Below, one piece after another: positions 18,916 to 28,250 of a stretch of 32,914 bases of DNA. The DNA is taken from contig JAOAEO010000002.1 of NCBI GenBank assembly GCA_026416735.1, positions 18,536 to 51,449 of the forward strand, written 5' to 3'. The notes beneath the pieces are model-generated. The model saw nothing but the letters and a program-made list of their open reading frames with translations, did not search any database and was not told the DNA's origin. Both the position numbers and the translations under genes were made by a program. Numbering within the stretch: the first letter of the stretch is position 1; every line of letters begins with the position of its first letter. The stretch comes from Thermodesulfovibrionales bacterium. Its GTDB lineage: Bacteria; Nitrospirota; Thermodesulfovibrionia; Thermodesulfovibrionales; Dissulfurispiraceae.

Positions 18916-20003
18916 TTTTGTAATACTTTTTCTCTGATTAACATAGTAAATAAAATTTTATTTTGTGCAACTGTTTTAGTCTCTGAGATGGAGACCTCTT
19001 GATATTTTTCAGATAGGTTCTTTTTTAATTCATCTAAGTTTACCAGTGAATTTGCTTCGCCCTTTATGGTAAAGAATTCTCTTTCAAAATTAAGCTCTTC
19101 TATCGTGATGCCGTTGATCTTCTTTTCAGACATTTTTAATAGATGCTCAAGAGGTGATACACCAATGAGTATATCGGCTTTCTCTTTAATATTTTTCAAG
19201 TGAGACTTCATCTGATGAAGCTCATCGAATATCTTTCTGTCTTCAGGAAATGTTGTAGAATAAATATTTCTCATTTGATTCTTTATTAGTGATATATCTC
19301 TATGGGTTGTAAAAATCCTTACCCCTAAGATTAAATTGATTACAAAAACAAGAACGATAATTAGGGTTATAGTGAGTTGTAGTTTCCTTAAAAAAATTTC
19401 TAAATCTTTGGTATAAGCAAAATCACCCGTTTTAAGATTAAAGATAGGGGAGATTAGTTCTTCCTTTACTGCCTTTATTCTATCTTCTCCAGAAATTTCC
19501 ACAGGTGAAATAAGCTCATAGGCGAGATTATCAACCTTTTCTCTCAATATCTTACTTAGCTCGATGGAACTAATAAGGTAAGGAACAATTCCTAATGGTG
19601 ATAATTTATCCAAGATGGAGGATAGAATATTTTTTTCGACAAAGATCACCAGTATCTTATTTTTATCCTCCATAACATTAAGAGTTTTAAAGTCGAAGAC
19701 AACCTTACTTCCGCTGTGGATAATTAAATTATCGAGTTCAAAGGGGATCACCTTTCTAAGTTTTTCCTTATCGGAAAAAGGAAATTCCAAGATTCTGAAG
19801 TTCAACAATGTAATGGGTAGGCTCAAGTAATAGTCTACTGCTTCTTTGAAGGACTCCCTATGAGGTTCTTTTATTACTCTAATGAGCTCGTAATTATTGT
19901 TAGTTTGCTGGAAGATATAAAGATGATAATTAAAGTTGGTAATGGTTTTAGTGTTTTCATCCTCTGTAATTTCGAAGATATCTATAACTCCAATTTTTCT
20001 CAC
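18912..20003 (-). CDS. gspL: Type II secretion system protein GspL / PilM-PilN-like
   Basis: Actin-like N-terminal half (FRILEFPFSDKEKLRKVIPFELDN...), TM segment ITLIIVLVFVINLILGV, periplasmic C-terminus. Confidence 0.8.
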   Translation of the reverse strand: MRKIGVIDIFEITEDENTKTITNFNYHLYIFQQTNNNYELIRVIKEPHRESFKEAVDYYLSLPITLLNFRILEFPFSDKEKLRKVIPFELDNLIIHSGSKVVFDFKTLNVMEDKNKILVIFVEKNILSSILDKLSPLGIVPYLISSIELSKILREKVDNLAYELISPVEISGEDRIKAVKEELISPIFNLKTGDFAYTKDLEIFLRKLQLTITLIIVLVFVINLILGVRIFTTHRDISLIKNQMRNIYSTTFPEDRKIFDELHQMKSHLKNIKEKADILIGVSPLEHLLKMSEKKINGITIEELNFEREFFTIKGEANSLVNLDELKKNLSEKYQEVSISETKTVAQNKILFTMLIREKVLQK

Positions 20004-20005
20004 AA

Positions 20006-20920
20006 CTATGTCTCTTTCCAGTATCTAATGGTATGGGAGCTTTTCTTGATTTGAACAACGCTTTCAATAACTCTCTTTATTTTATTTTCTTCAGCTATAG
20101 AAGTAATCCTAAAATTAACGGGGGCAACTACGATTTTTGTTGGATTTAAACCGATTCCCTGAGCTACTTTTTCAACAGTACTGACGCTATCAAAGGGTCT
20201 TGCAAGCATTATTTTCTGAGCCAATTCCTTTGTGATTCCCTCTGCAAGAGACATAATAATTAATTCTGAAGCAGTGTTTATATTGATTAATTGGGGGTTT
20301 CCTCTGTCGATCTCATAGATCGTTACATAGGGAATCAGTTTCATAAAAGCTTCTTGATTGTACCCCTTTATATGCAGTAGTTCCTCTACACTATCCATAT
20401 AGGAATTCTTTGCATTTTCTTCCGAATCTTTGTATCTTGGCTCTCTATCTTTGTCTATCCAATCAGCTAAGTAATCAGCTAAAGCTTCGTTGAGTTCTAA
20501 ATTTTTGAGTAGCCTTCTATAAAGATTATATGCTTCTTTGTTCAATGTCTGATTTTCGTTAATTATCGAGTTTAGATTGAATTTTGAATTTTCATCTATT
20601 ATAGTAATGGTAACATTTCCTCGAAAGTCCTCAAAAAATTCAGAGATAGGAACAGTTATCCCATTAGTGAATTTATATAATTCTGATGGTGGCATGTTAG
20701 ATATAGTCCTTATAGCTAAAGAAATTCCAGATTTTGACGCTAATGAAAGCTTTTGTGCTTCTTGCCAGTTATTTAAGCTGACAGTGGCTATATAAACCCC
20801 ATACGAAAACTCTATGGTCATGGCTGTTAAAATGGTTAGAAGCATAAGAGTCAAGATTAGAACTAACCCCTCTTGGGAACTAAAAATTATAAATTTATTA
20901 TTTTTCTTGAATACTTTCAT
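20006..20920 (-). CDS. gspK: Type II secretion system minor pseudopilin GspK
   Basis: SSQEGLVLILTLMLLTILTAM prepilin-like N-terminus without Glu5, plus WIDKDREPR and ININTASELIIMSL motifs. Confidence 0.9.
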   Translation of the reverse strand: MKVFKKNNKFIIFSSQEGLVLILTLMLLTILTAMTIEFSYGVYIATVSLNNWQEAQKLSLASKSGISLAIRTISNMPPSELYKFTNGITVPISEFFEDFRGNVTITIIDENSKFNLNSIINENQTLNKEAYNLYRRLLKNLELNEALADYLADWIDKDREPRYKDSEENAKNSYMDSVEELLHIKGYNQEAFMKLIPYVTIYEIDRGNPQLININTASELIIMSLAEGITKELAQKIMLARPFDSVSTVEKVAQGIGLNPTKIVVAPVNFRITSIAEENKIKRVIESVVQIKKSSHTIRYWKET

Positions 20921-21549
20921 AAAGTTCTGCCAATTAATGGTCTGGCTGTTTCAAAGACTTTAATGGGTTCTGTAGATTTATCTTTCTCCTTTAGTGGGTT
21001 CTCATAAAAAGTAATAGATATCCTTACTTCATCAGGCAGTCTATAGGTGATGCTACTATCCCATGTCTTTACCCAATTGTCTCCCAGTTTTACCTCCATT
21101 AAGAAAGAATAAATTCCTTCCATTAATTCAAATTCCTTTAGTTGTCCTTCAGTATTAAAAGCAGAGATTATGGATTTTTTTAAAATTAGCTTACCATCGG
21201 CTTCTTCAACGGTATAGCTAATTTTTGCAAGTCCATTCACTAAAGGAGAAAAGGATGTAAAGGTTACATGAGAGGCAGGTCTTCCGTAAAAGTCTCTATC
21301 TTCTAATTTAAATACAGAGTATTCTCTGTCTTTTGAGTAGAAGGATGATTCTATTTCTCTTTTTAGGATATCTAAAGCTGAACGTGTTTCTTGAAACTTA
21401 AGGAGAGATTCGTTTAAGGATTCAATAGCTCTTTGAGATAAGAAGAATGTTATATAGAGAGCAGTTATTATTAGGGAAGTTATAGATAAAGCTATTAAGA
21501 CTTCAATTAAGGTAAAGCCCTTTGACTTGTTGTTCATTTGGACTCCCAA
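20917..21549 (-). CDS. gspJ: Type II secretion system minor pseudopilin GspJ
   Basis: KSKGFTLIEVLIALSITSLIITALY; RSALDILKREIESSF. Confidence 0.85.
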   Translation of the reverse strand: MGVQMNNKSKGFTLIEVLIALSITSLIITALYITFFLSQRAIESLNESLLKFQETRSALDILKREIESSFYSKDREYSVFKLEDRDFYGRPASHVTFTSFSPLVNGLAKISYTVEEADGKLILKKSIISAFNTEGQLKEFELMEGIYSFLMEVKLGDNWVKTWDSSITYRLPDEVRISITFYENPLKEKDKSTEPIKVFETARPLIGRTL

Positions 21550-21887
21550 ATTAATTTAGAAAACACAACACTCTCATTATCTCTATTCACTTTGACAATT
21601 ATCTCAATCATTGAAGGCACAGAGGACCTTTTCATAGATGTCTCATAATAGAAATCTGAATAGGGGAAGTCAAATTGTCCTTTAGTAATGGAAGGGCTTT
21701 TTTCCATTTGATAGAGTTTTTCTTTAGCCAAGAGAGTGCATATTGTAATGGTTTTTTGTCTTTCAGCAATTTGTAGATGATAATTGATGGTATAAATCAA
21801 AGTTATCAACAAACCACCCACAAGGGCAAGGCTTATCATCACTTCGATGAGACTAAAACCATTTTTATTAACTTTAGAGTTTTTCAT
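21534..21887 (-). CDS. gspI: Type II secretion system minor pseudopilin GspI
   Basis: KNGFSLIEVMISLALVGGLL prepilin signature; TICTLLAKEKLYQMEKSP. Confidence 0.85.
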   Translation of the reverse strand: MKNSKVNKNGFSLIEVMISLALVGGLLITLIYTINYHLQIAERQKTITICTLLAKEKLYQMEKSPSITKGQFDFPYSDFYYETSMKRSSVPSMIEIIVKVNRDNESVVFSKLIWESK

Positions 21888-21890
21888 CTC

Positions 21891-22352
21891 TTATTGTTCG
21901 TAAATTTTTACTCTACCACTTAGGTGATTTAAAGCTATAGTGAGGTTTGAATTTTTGTCAGAAAGATATATATTTATATTCTCAGAGGCACCATGCTGAG
22001 AAAAGAATATAGTTACTTCCCCTATAGATATTCTACCCTTCGATGGGAGCTCCACTGAATTAAGGGTCTCAAATATTTCTTCTTTCTTTCCCTCTTGTGA
22101 GATATAAGTAAAGAGCTTCTTTCCAAGATCTATTTTCAAGGAGTTTGATTCTTTAGTCGTTATGGCATTATCATTTAGAAATCTTAGGATGGATGCTATT
22201 TTTTTTGCTTCCGATTTTATTTTTTTATCTTCAAAGAGTGTAAAGGATGGAAAAATAATAGCTGCTGAGATTGACAGAATAAAAATTACAACTATAAGTT
22301 CAAGGAGTGTGAAGCCCTTTTTATTGCATGTCCCAGTTTCTAATATCGGCAT
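21891..22352 (-). CDS. gspH: Type II secretion system minor pseudopilin GspH
   Basis: NKKGFTLLELIVVIFILSISAAIIFPSF; the internal Met at 22352 gives a shorter leader than the longest ORF start at 22379. Confidence 0.8.
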   Translation of the reverse strand: MPILETGTCNKKGFTLLELIVVIFILSISAAIIFPSFTLFEDKKIKSEAKKIASILRFLNDNAITTKESNSLKIDLGKKLFTYISQEGKKEEIFETLNSVELPSKGRISIGEVTIFFSQHGASENINIYLSDKNSNLTIALNHLSGRVKIYEQ

Positions 22353-22755
22353 TTTTGCCCTCACCACCCTCTTTACCATCAGCTCCGTATGATATTATAT
22401 CGAAATCTCCATGAACACCAGGTGAAATATAGATATAAGGGTTTCCCCAGGGATCGAGAGGTATCCTTCTTTGTTCGAGGTAGCCGCCTTCTCTATATTT
22501 TTGGGGTATTCTGCCAAAAGTCGGTTTTTCAATAAGTGCTTGCAGACCCTGTTGGGTATCTGGATAGAACCCGTTGTCAATCTTAAAAAGTTTGAGGGCT
22601 GTCTCAAAATTCTTTATTTGGACTTTAGCTTCGGCAATACGTGCATCATCGGTTCTACCGATAATCTTTGGTGCTACAATTGCTGCCAGAATGCTGAGAA
22701 TAAAAACTACGACGATAATCTCAAGAAGTGTAAATCCTCTTTTATCTTTTATCAT
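22321..22755 (-). CDS. gspG: Type II secretion system major pseudopilin GspG
   Basis: KRGFTLLEIIVVVFILSILAAIVAPKIIGRTDDARIAEAK..., DPWGNPYIYISPGVHGDFDIISYGADGKEGG. Confidence 0.96.
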   Translation of the reverse strand: MIKDKRGFTLLEIIVVVFILSILAAIVAPKIIGRTDDARIAEAKVQIKNFETALKLFKIDNGFYPDTQQGLQALIEKPTFGRIPQKYREGGYLEQRRIPLDPWGNPYIYISPGVHGDFDIISYGADGKEGGEGKNADIRNWDMQ

Positions 22756-22764
22756 CTTTTAAAA

Positions 22765-22780
22765 CCTCCTTAGAGAGGAG
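22765..22780 (-). promoter_or_regulatory. Small hairpin overlapping the gspG Shine-Dalgarno
   Basis: Minus-strand CTCCT-CTCTA-AGGAG; the 3' arm is part of the SD AAGGAGG located about 9 nt before the gspG ATG (22755). Confidence 0.4.
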
Positions 22781-23189
22781 AGTGTCTGAAAAACTTCTAA
22801 TATTTTTGATTTTTCCTTTTGCTAGTATTGTGTCTTGAATTTATAGACTGAAATCTTTCTTATTGTGAAAATTATGCTTTTCTTCATCAAGAAAGGAGAA
22901 TTAATAATTTGTTTTTTCCATAATTAATGATTCTTAAATTTCTATTTTATCATTTACTTACTGTTTGGAGCATCAATAGTTTAACCCCACTATGCAAAGC
23001 AGGGGATGTAATCTTAACATTATCTCCTTGAAATAGTGTAATCATGCATTTATATGATTTTATAAAGTTTGTTCGTCCATAAAATATAAATATAAATAGT
23101 CTATTTTCGATCTCATTGTATGCTTAAAAATGCGTATGGATTATCATTTCAAATGTATATTTCATAGAATGCTTCATTAGTTGGATATT

Positions 23190-24368
23190 TTATTTTATAA
23201 GCTGATTTAATTGGAATATAGGCAATAATACTGCCAATACTATAAAAAACACAATTGCTCCCATAATAACAATTAGCAATGGTTCAAGGACTGCTATTGC
23301 CCTCGTTATTCTTCTGTTAAATTCCATATCGTAAGAATCAGCAGCCTTTTTAAGGCTTTCTGTGAGCTTGCCGCTTTTTTCGCCTATAGAAATGAGTTGA
23401 AGAAGAAAAGGTGGTAATCCTTGTAGAGAAGCAGATAGTCTTTGACCTTCTGAAACTTTCTCTTTAGCTTGGAAAACTCTTTTTTCTAACTCTTTGTTAC
23501 CTGTGGAATGTGCTGATATATCTAATGCTTTGAGCAAGGGGATTCCACCTTCCAATAGGAAGGCTAAAGTTCTTGTAAATCTCGAATAATAAAGGCTTTG
23601 TAAAAGATTACCAGGGATTTTCAAAAGAATTCTATCGAGGAGCAATCTTTGTTTCTTTAATATCTCCCTCACTGAAATATAGGCACTAATAACGATTATA
23701 AGCATCAGCCACCAATAATTAACAAAAAGATTACTTAGAGCGATTAATACTTCAGTGATAAAGGGGAGAGAGCTCTTTGTTTCAGAAAAAACTTTCACAA
23801 TCTTTGGTATTACGAAGGTAAAGAGAAAGGATAGGACGATTGAGCAAATGATAATCATCAGCAAGGGATAAGTCATTGCTGTATATACCCGTGACTTTAT
23901 TCTGTTTTGATTTTCTATATAATCGGCAAGCCTTTTAGTAACATCAGGTAGGTTACCCACCTGTTCACCAGCCTGAATCATACTTATATAGTAATCAGGG
24001 AAGATATTTTTAAAATCTTGCAAAGCTCTATAAAGACTCGCTCCTTCCGAAATTCTATCCTTTATGCACACTAAGATATCTCTATAATATGATTTGTTTT
24101 CATAAGAGATAGACTGTATAGCATCTCTTAAGGGGACTTCTGCTATCAGAAGGATAGAGAGCTGCCGAGTGAAGTTTTCCAAAAAGAGTGCATTATTTGA
24201 GCGAGCAAAGAAGCCCTTCTTTAATTTACTTTGGGAGTCTGCTATATCAGAAGGATATATACCTTCAGATCTGACCTTCAATAAAGCTTCGTTTAAATTG
24301 GAGGCTTCTATTGAACCTGTAATTTCAGATCCCTGCTTGGTGAACCCTTTATATTTAAATATCGGCAT
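23190..24368 (-). CDS. gspF: Type II secretion system inner-membrane protein GspF
   Basis: MPIFKYKGFTKQGSEITGSIEASN..., repeated T2SF domains (QAGEQVGNLPDVTKRLADYIE; SIGEKSGKLTESLKKAADSYD). Confidence 0.95.
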   Translation of the reverse strand: MPIFKYKGFTKQGSEITGSIEASNLNEALLKVRSEGIYPSDIADSQSKLKKGFFARSNNALFLENFTRQLSILLIAEVPLRDAIQSISYENKSYYRDILVCIKDRISEGASLYRALQDFKNIFPDYYISMIQAGEQVGNLPDVTKRLADYIENQNRIKSRVYTAMTYPLLMIIICSIVLSFLFTFVIPKIVKVFSETKSSLPFITEVLIALSNLFVNYWWLMLIIVISAYISVREILKKQRLLLDRILLKIPGNLLQSLYYSRFTRTLAFLLEGGIPLLKALDISAHSTGNKELEKRVFQAKEKVSEGQRLSASLQGLPPFLLQLISIGEKSGKLTESLKKAADSYDMEFNRRITRAIAVLEPLLIVIMGAIVFFIVLAVLLPIFQLNQLIK

Positions 24369-25884
24369 AGTCCTTTTGTATGACTCTTAAAACCTCTTGC
24401 AAAGTAGTATAACCCTTGATAATTTTTTCTATTCCGTCTTCATATAATGTCTTCATTCCCTTAGAGATAGCATAATTTTTAATGACTACAGAGTCTTGGC
24501 GTGAAGTGATCATCTGTCTAATTTGATTGTCTATGAGGAGTAATTCAAATATTCCTGTTCTACCAACATATCCCGTTTGCCTACACTTATCACATCCCTT
24601 TGATCTAAATAATTTATTTACTGAGGATTTAAGATAGGTTTGTTCGTATACATCAGGTTCATACGGTTCTTTGCAAGAGTTGCATAGAGTTCGTACTAAC
24701 CTTTGGGCTAAAACAGCTATAAGCGAAGAGGCTACCAGAAAGGGTTCAACTCCCATATCGAGTAACCGAGTGATTGCAGAGGGGGCATCGTTGGTGTGGA
24801 GGGTGCTTAAGACGAGATGTCCTGTAAGAGATGCTTGTATGGCAATCTCTGCTGTTTCAAAATCCCTAATTTCACCAACCATTATAATGTCCGGGTCCTG
24901 CCTGAGTATCGATCTCAAACCTGTAGCGAAGGTAAGGCCGATCTTGGGATTTACTTGAATTTGTCCAATCCCTTTAATTTGATATTCGACTGGGTCTTCT
25001 ACAGTTATGATATTTTTTTCTTCAGTGTGAATCCTATTTAGTACTGCATAGAGCGTGGTAGTTTTACCGCTTCCAGTAGGACCGGTGACGAGTATAATAC
25101 CACTCGTATGTTGTAAAAGTTGTTCGAAGGATTTAGCATCTTTCCCATTTAGCCCAAGCTGACTCAAATCTATAAGTCCATAACTTCTATCGAGCAATCG
25201 GAGAACAGCTCGCTCTCCAAAAGTAGTAGGAACTAAAGATACACGAATATCGATATCCTTTCCTCCTATAAGCAGTCTAATACGTCCATCTTGAGGGAGC
25301 CTCTTTTCAGCTATGTCGAGATTCGCCATAATCTTGATCCTACTTATAAGAGCATCTTGTATTATCTTAGGGGGAGTCAAAACTCTTTGTAAGATTCCGT
25401 CAATTCTAAATCTTACTTCGAGTTCTTTTTCGTAGGGTTCTATGTGTATGTCGCTTGCCTTGTCTTTCACAGCTTGAAGGAAGAGAGCATTAAGAAGCCT
25501 GATAATGGGAGCTTCCTCTGTAAGGCCTAAAATATCCCTCGGTTTTTCAAACTCGGTAGCTATTGTGGTTAAATCTTCGCCTGCTATAGTATCCATCACT
25601 TCAAGAGCTGAGCCTATTTGCCCATAGAACTTATTAATGGTCTCCTCTATAATTGATGCCTTAGTATACAGAGGCATGGGTTTTAATCTATAGTGTTTCG
25701 ACAACTCTAATAAAGCGAATAAACCGCGTTCATCCGCTACTGCTGCATAGATGTTTGAATCATCCTTTTTAATCGGCAAGATCATATTGTTCCTTGCGAA
25801 GGCAATAGGAATTTCTTTAAGAAGGGTTAAATCTATGTCAAATTCCTTAATTGTATCATTTAACTGTAATTGCATACTATTCAT
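24355..25884 (-). CDS. gspE: Type II secretion system ATPase GspE
   Basis: Walker A VTGPTGSGKTTTLYAVL, Asp box DPDIIMVGEIRDFETAEIAI, HLVLSTLHTNDA, tetracysteine CNSC...CDKC. Confidence 0.97.
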   Translation of the reverse strand: MNSMQLQLNDTIKEFDIDLTLLKEIPIAFARNNMILPIKKDDSNIYAAVADERGLFALLELSKHYRLKPMPLYTKASIIEETINKFYGQIGSALEVMDTIAGEDLTTIATEFEKPRDILGLTEEAPIIRLLNALFLQAVKDKASDIHIEPYEKELEVRFRIDGILQRVLTPPKIIQDALISRIKIMANLDIAEKRLPQDGRIRLLIGGKDIDIRVSLVPTTFGERAVLRLLDRSYGLIDLSQLGLNGKDAKSFEQLLQHTSGIILVTGPTGSGKTTTLYAVLNRIHTEEKNIITVEDPVEYQIKGIGQIQVNPKIGLTFATGLRSILRQDPDIIMVGEIRDFETAEIAIQASLTGHLVLSTLHTNDAPSAITRLLDMGVEPFLVASSLIAVLAQRLVRTLCNSCKEPYEPDVYEQTYLKSSVNKLFRSKGCDKCRQTGYVGRTGIFELLLIDNQIRQMITSRQDSVVIKNYAISKGMKTLYEDGIEKIIKGYTTLQEVLRVIQKDYADI

Positions 25885-25903
25885 ATTTTCATATCTTTAG
25901 TGT

Positions 25904-28195
25904 TTAGTTATTTAAAGGTGGCTTATAAAAAAGCTCTTTTATTAGTTTTAGAAGATTAATAGGAGGAAGAGGTTTAGATATAAAGTAGGTGTTGTCTTCC
26001 ATAAGGGATTTATCATCTATGAGATCTTGACTATAGCCACTCATAAAGATAACTTTAATGTTTGGTTTGATTCTTTGTATTTCCTTGACAAGCTCCTTAC
26101 CATTCTTTTTTGGCATTATAATATCAGAGATGACTAAATCTATTTCATCCTTGTTCTTTATAAACATTTCTAAAGCCTCTTCACCATCTTTAGCTGAGAT
26201 GACTTTGTAACCAAACTTCTCCAATATCTCGCTATAGGAGCCTCTAACTAAATCTTCGTCTTCGGCTATTAAGACTGTCTCTTTTCCTCTCAGTTCAGTT
26301 TTGTATTTTATTCCAATTGTCTCCTTTAACTCTTCTACTAAGGTTTCAACCAAGGGGAGATAAATTGTAAAAGTTGTTCCTTTACCTTTTTCGCTACTTA
26401 CATCAATAAAGCCATTATGTTGATTAACAATACCGTAGACAGTCGCAAGCCCTAAGCCAGTACCTTTCCCTACTTCTTTAGTGGTGAAAAAGGGATCAAA
26501 TATTTTGTCTATATCATCAGAATCTATACCTAATCCCGTATCACTCACTTTTATAATCGCATAATTACCAGCTTTCATGTTGGGTTGTTTTTTAATGATT
26601 AAATCTTCCTCTCCTATTGCAACAGAGTCTGTCTCTATCTTTAAAGTGCCACCCATTAGCATAGCATCTCTTGCATTTGTGGCAAGATTCATTATAACTT
26701 GATCCAGTTGGGAGGGATCTGCCATAACCGTTATCTTTTCATCACTCAGCTTTAAATCTATTTCGATGTTTTTTTCTATAAGTCTTCTCAAAACTTTGAA
26801 TACTTTGTTAATCTCTTCATTTAAATCTAATGCCACAGGATGGATTGTTTGTTTTTTACTAAAAGCCAAAAGGTTACTAACTAAGTTTGCAGCTCTATCA
26901 GATGACTTGAGAATTTGCTCAGTATAATGCTTTAAAGTTGAATCATTGGCAACTCTCATTTGTAATAAATTGCCATATCCAACAATAGCAGTTAGAATAT
27001 TGTTGAGATCGTGGGCTATACCACCAGCAAGAATACCTATGGATTCAAGTCTTTGAGATTTGCATAACTGTTCTTCAAGAAGCTTACGTTTAGTGATATC
27101 CTTTGCAAGAAACACTAAATGGGTGATGTCCCCTTTCAAATCTTTAAGAGGGGAGATCGAAACCTCAAGATATCTTTTCGATGAATTTTTATCGACGAAG
27201 ATTCGTTCAAAGGTGATAGACTTTCCCTCTGTGATTACTCGATTACCATAACATTCTTTGCAAGGTTCGAGACTATTGAATATGAGTTCATAACACTTAT
27301 CTTTCGTCTTATCTTCTAAAGAACCAAAGAATCCTTTAAAGACTTTGTTTGTTTCAATAATTTTGAATGAACCGACTTCGATTATACAAAGAGCGTCATT
27401 TAGACTATTCATAATAGTTTCATTGAATTCCTTAGCATTAATAAGTTCTTTTTCTTTATCTTTCAGCAGCTTTACTTTCTTTTCTAAGGAATCCATCATT
27501 ATCTTGATAGTCTTAGCAAGGAATTCAATCTCTTTAGTCCCTTGATAGTCAGGTTCTGCTCCTCTTTTTAGAGACTCGATGATTGAATTTATGGGTTTTC
27601 TAATGGTTATATTTAGCAACCATATCAAAGAGAGTATGCCGACAAGGAGTATCAAGCCTGAAGTTAGATAAGCGGTCTTGACTTTATTTTCTAAATAAAG
27701 GTACTTAGATGGATCAACTAATAGGATTATTTGCCAGTTCCAGGGTTGAAAGTTCATAAGATAGGCATAGTAGTTATAATTATTTAACTTAACTCTTGAT
27801 ATGATACCTTCTTTCATAGTCTCTATATCTAAAAATTTTTTGTCAACACTGTCCATCGTAAGAATTTCTCGATCATCAGAACTGATAAGTATAGTAATAT
27901 CCTTTTGTTTTCCGTAGGTCTCGATGGTATCTAAGGTTTGACCTTTTTTGATGATCACAGATTTTTCATCATTGGACTTACCTTGAAAGAGCAGATCAGT
28001 AATGTTTTTATCGCAGATATTATAGATCTCAAAGGCATAGTTTTGTATCTCCCGTTTAATAAGATTTTCTACGAAGTCAGACAAAGCTTTAAGGCTAAAG
28101 TAATATAATCCACTGCCTATCAAAGTTGCTGTGATAAGAGTGGGGATGACAATTTTTAATATGAGGGAACTTTTTTTAGGATTTATAAATTGCAT
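25904..28195 (-). CDS. Membrane hybrid histidine kinase (extracytoplasmic sensor region, HAMP-like linker, PAS, HisKA, HATPase, REC)
   Basis: Two TM segments, PAS with DKCYELIFNSLEPCKECYG, H-box GGIAHDLNNILTAI, N-box NLATNARDAM, G boxes DTGLGI / GTGLGLATVYG, receiver LIAEDED...LVISDIIMPKKNG. Confidence 0.95.
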   Translation of the reverse strand: MQFINPKKSSLILKIVIPTLITATLIGSGLYYFSLKALSDFVENLIKREIQNYAFEIYNICDKNITDLLFQGKSNDEKSVIIKKGQTLDTIETYGKQKDITILISSDDREILTMDSVDKKFLDIETMKEGIISRVKLNNYNYYAYLMNFQPWNWQIILLVDPSKYLYLENKVKTAYLTSGLILLVGILSLIWLLNITIRKPINSIIESLKRGAEPDYQGTKEIEFLAKTIKIMMDSLEKKVKLLKDKEKELINAKEFNETIMNSLNDALCIIEVGSFKIIETNKVFKGFFGSLEDKTKDKCYELIFNSLEPCKECYGNRVITEGKSITFERIFVDKNSSKRYLEVSISPLKDLKGDITHLVFLAKDITKRKLLEEQLCKSQRLESIGILAGGIAHDLNNILTAIVGYGNLLQMRVANDSTLKHYTEQILKSSDRAANLVSNLLAFSKKQTIHPVALDLNEEINKVFKVLRRLIEKNIEIDLKLSDEKITVMADPSQLDQVIMNLATNARDAMLMGGTLKIETDSVAIGEEDLIIKKQPNMKAGNYAIIKVSDTGLGIDSDDIDKIFDPFFTTKEVGKGTGLGLATVYGIVNQHNGFIDVSSEKGKGTTFTIYLPLVETLVEELKETIGIKYKTELRGKETVLIAEDEDLVRGSYSEILEKFGYKVISAKDGEEALEMFIKNKDEIDLVISDIIMPKKNGKELVKEIQRIKPNIKVIFMSGYSQDLIDDKSLMEDNTYFISKPLPPINLLKLIKELFYKPPLNN

Positions 28196-28250
28196 TACTA
28201 AGATTTGTTAAAAAAGTTCTTTTTTTCTAATCTTCATAACCAAAATTTTC

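Noticed and set aside
22471-22773. Plus-strand ORFs opposite gspG/gspH and other gsp genes
   Set aside because: Opposite strongly supported pseudopilin genes; no independent evidence
23024-23040. Possible mini-ORF MLRLHPLLCIVGLNY starting on the minus strand in the gspF-gspG gap
   Set aside because: Only 15 codons, with the SD-like AAGGAG too close to the ATG; no support as a gene or leader peptide
22760-23190. CRISPR array or phage att site in the gspF-gspG gap
   Set aside because: No regularly spaced repeats and no integrase or cas genes in the window
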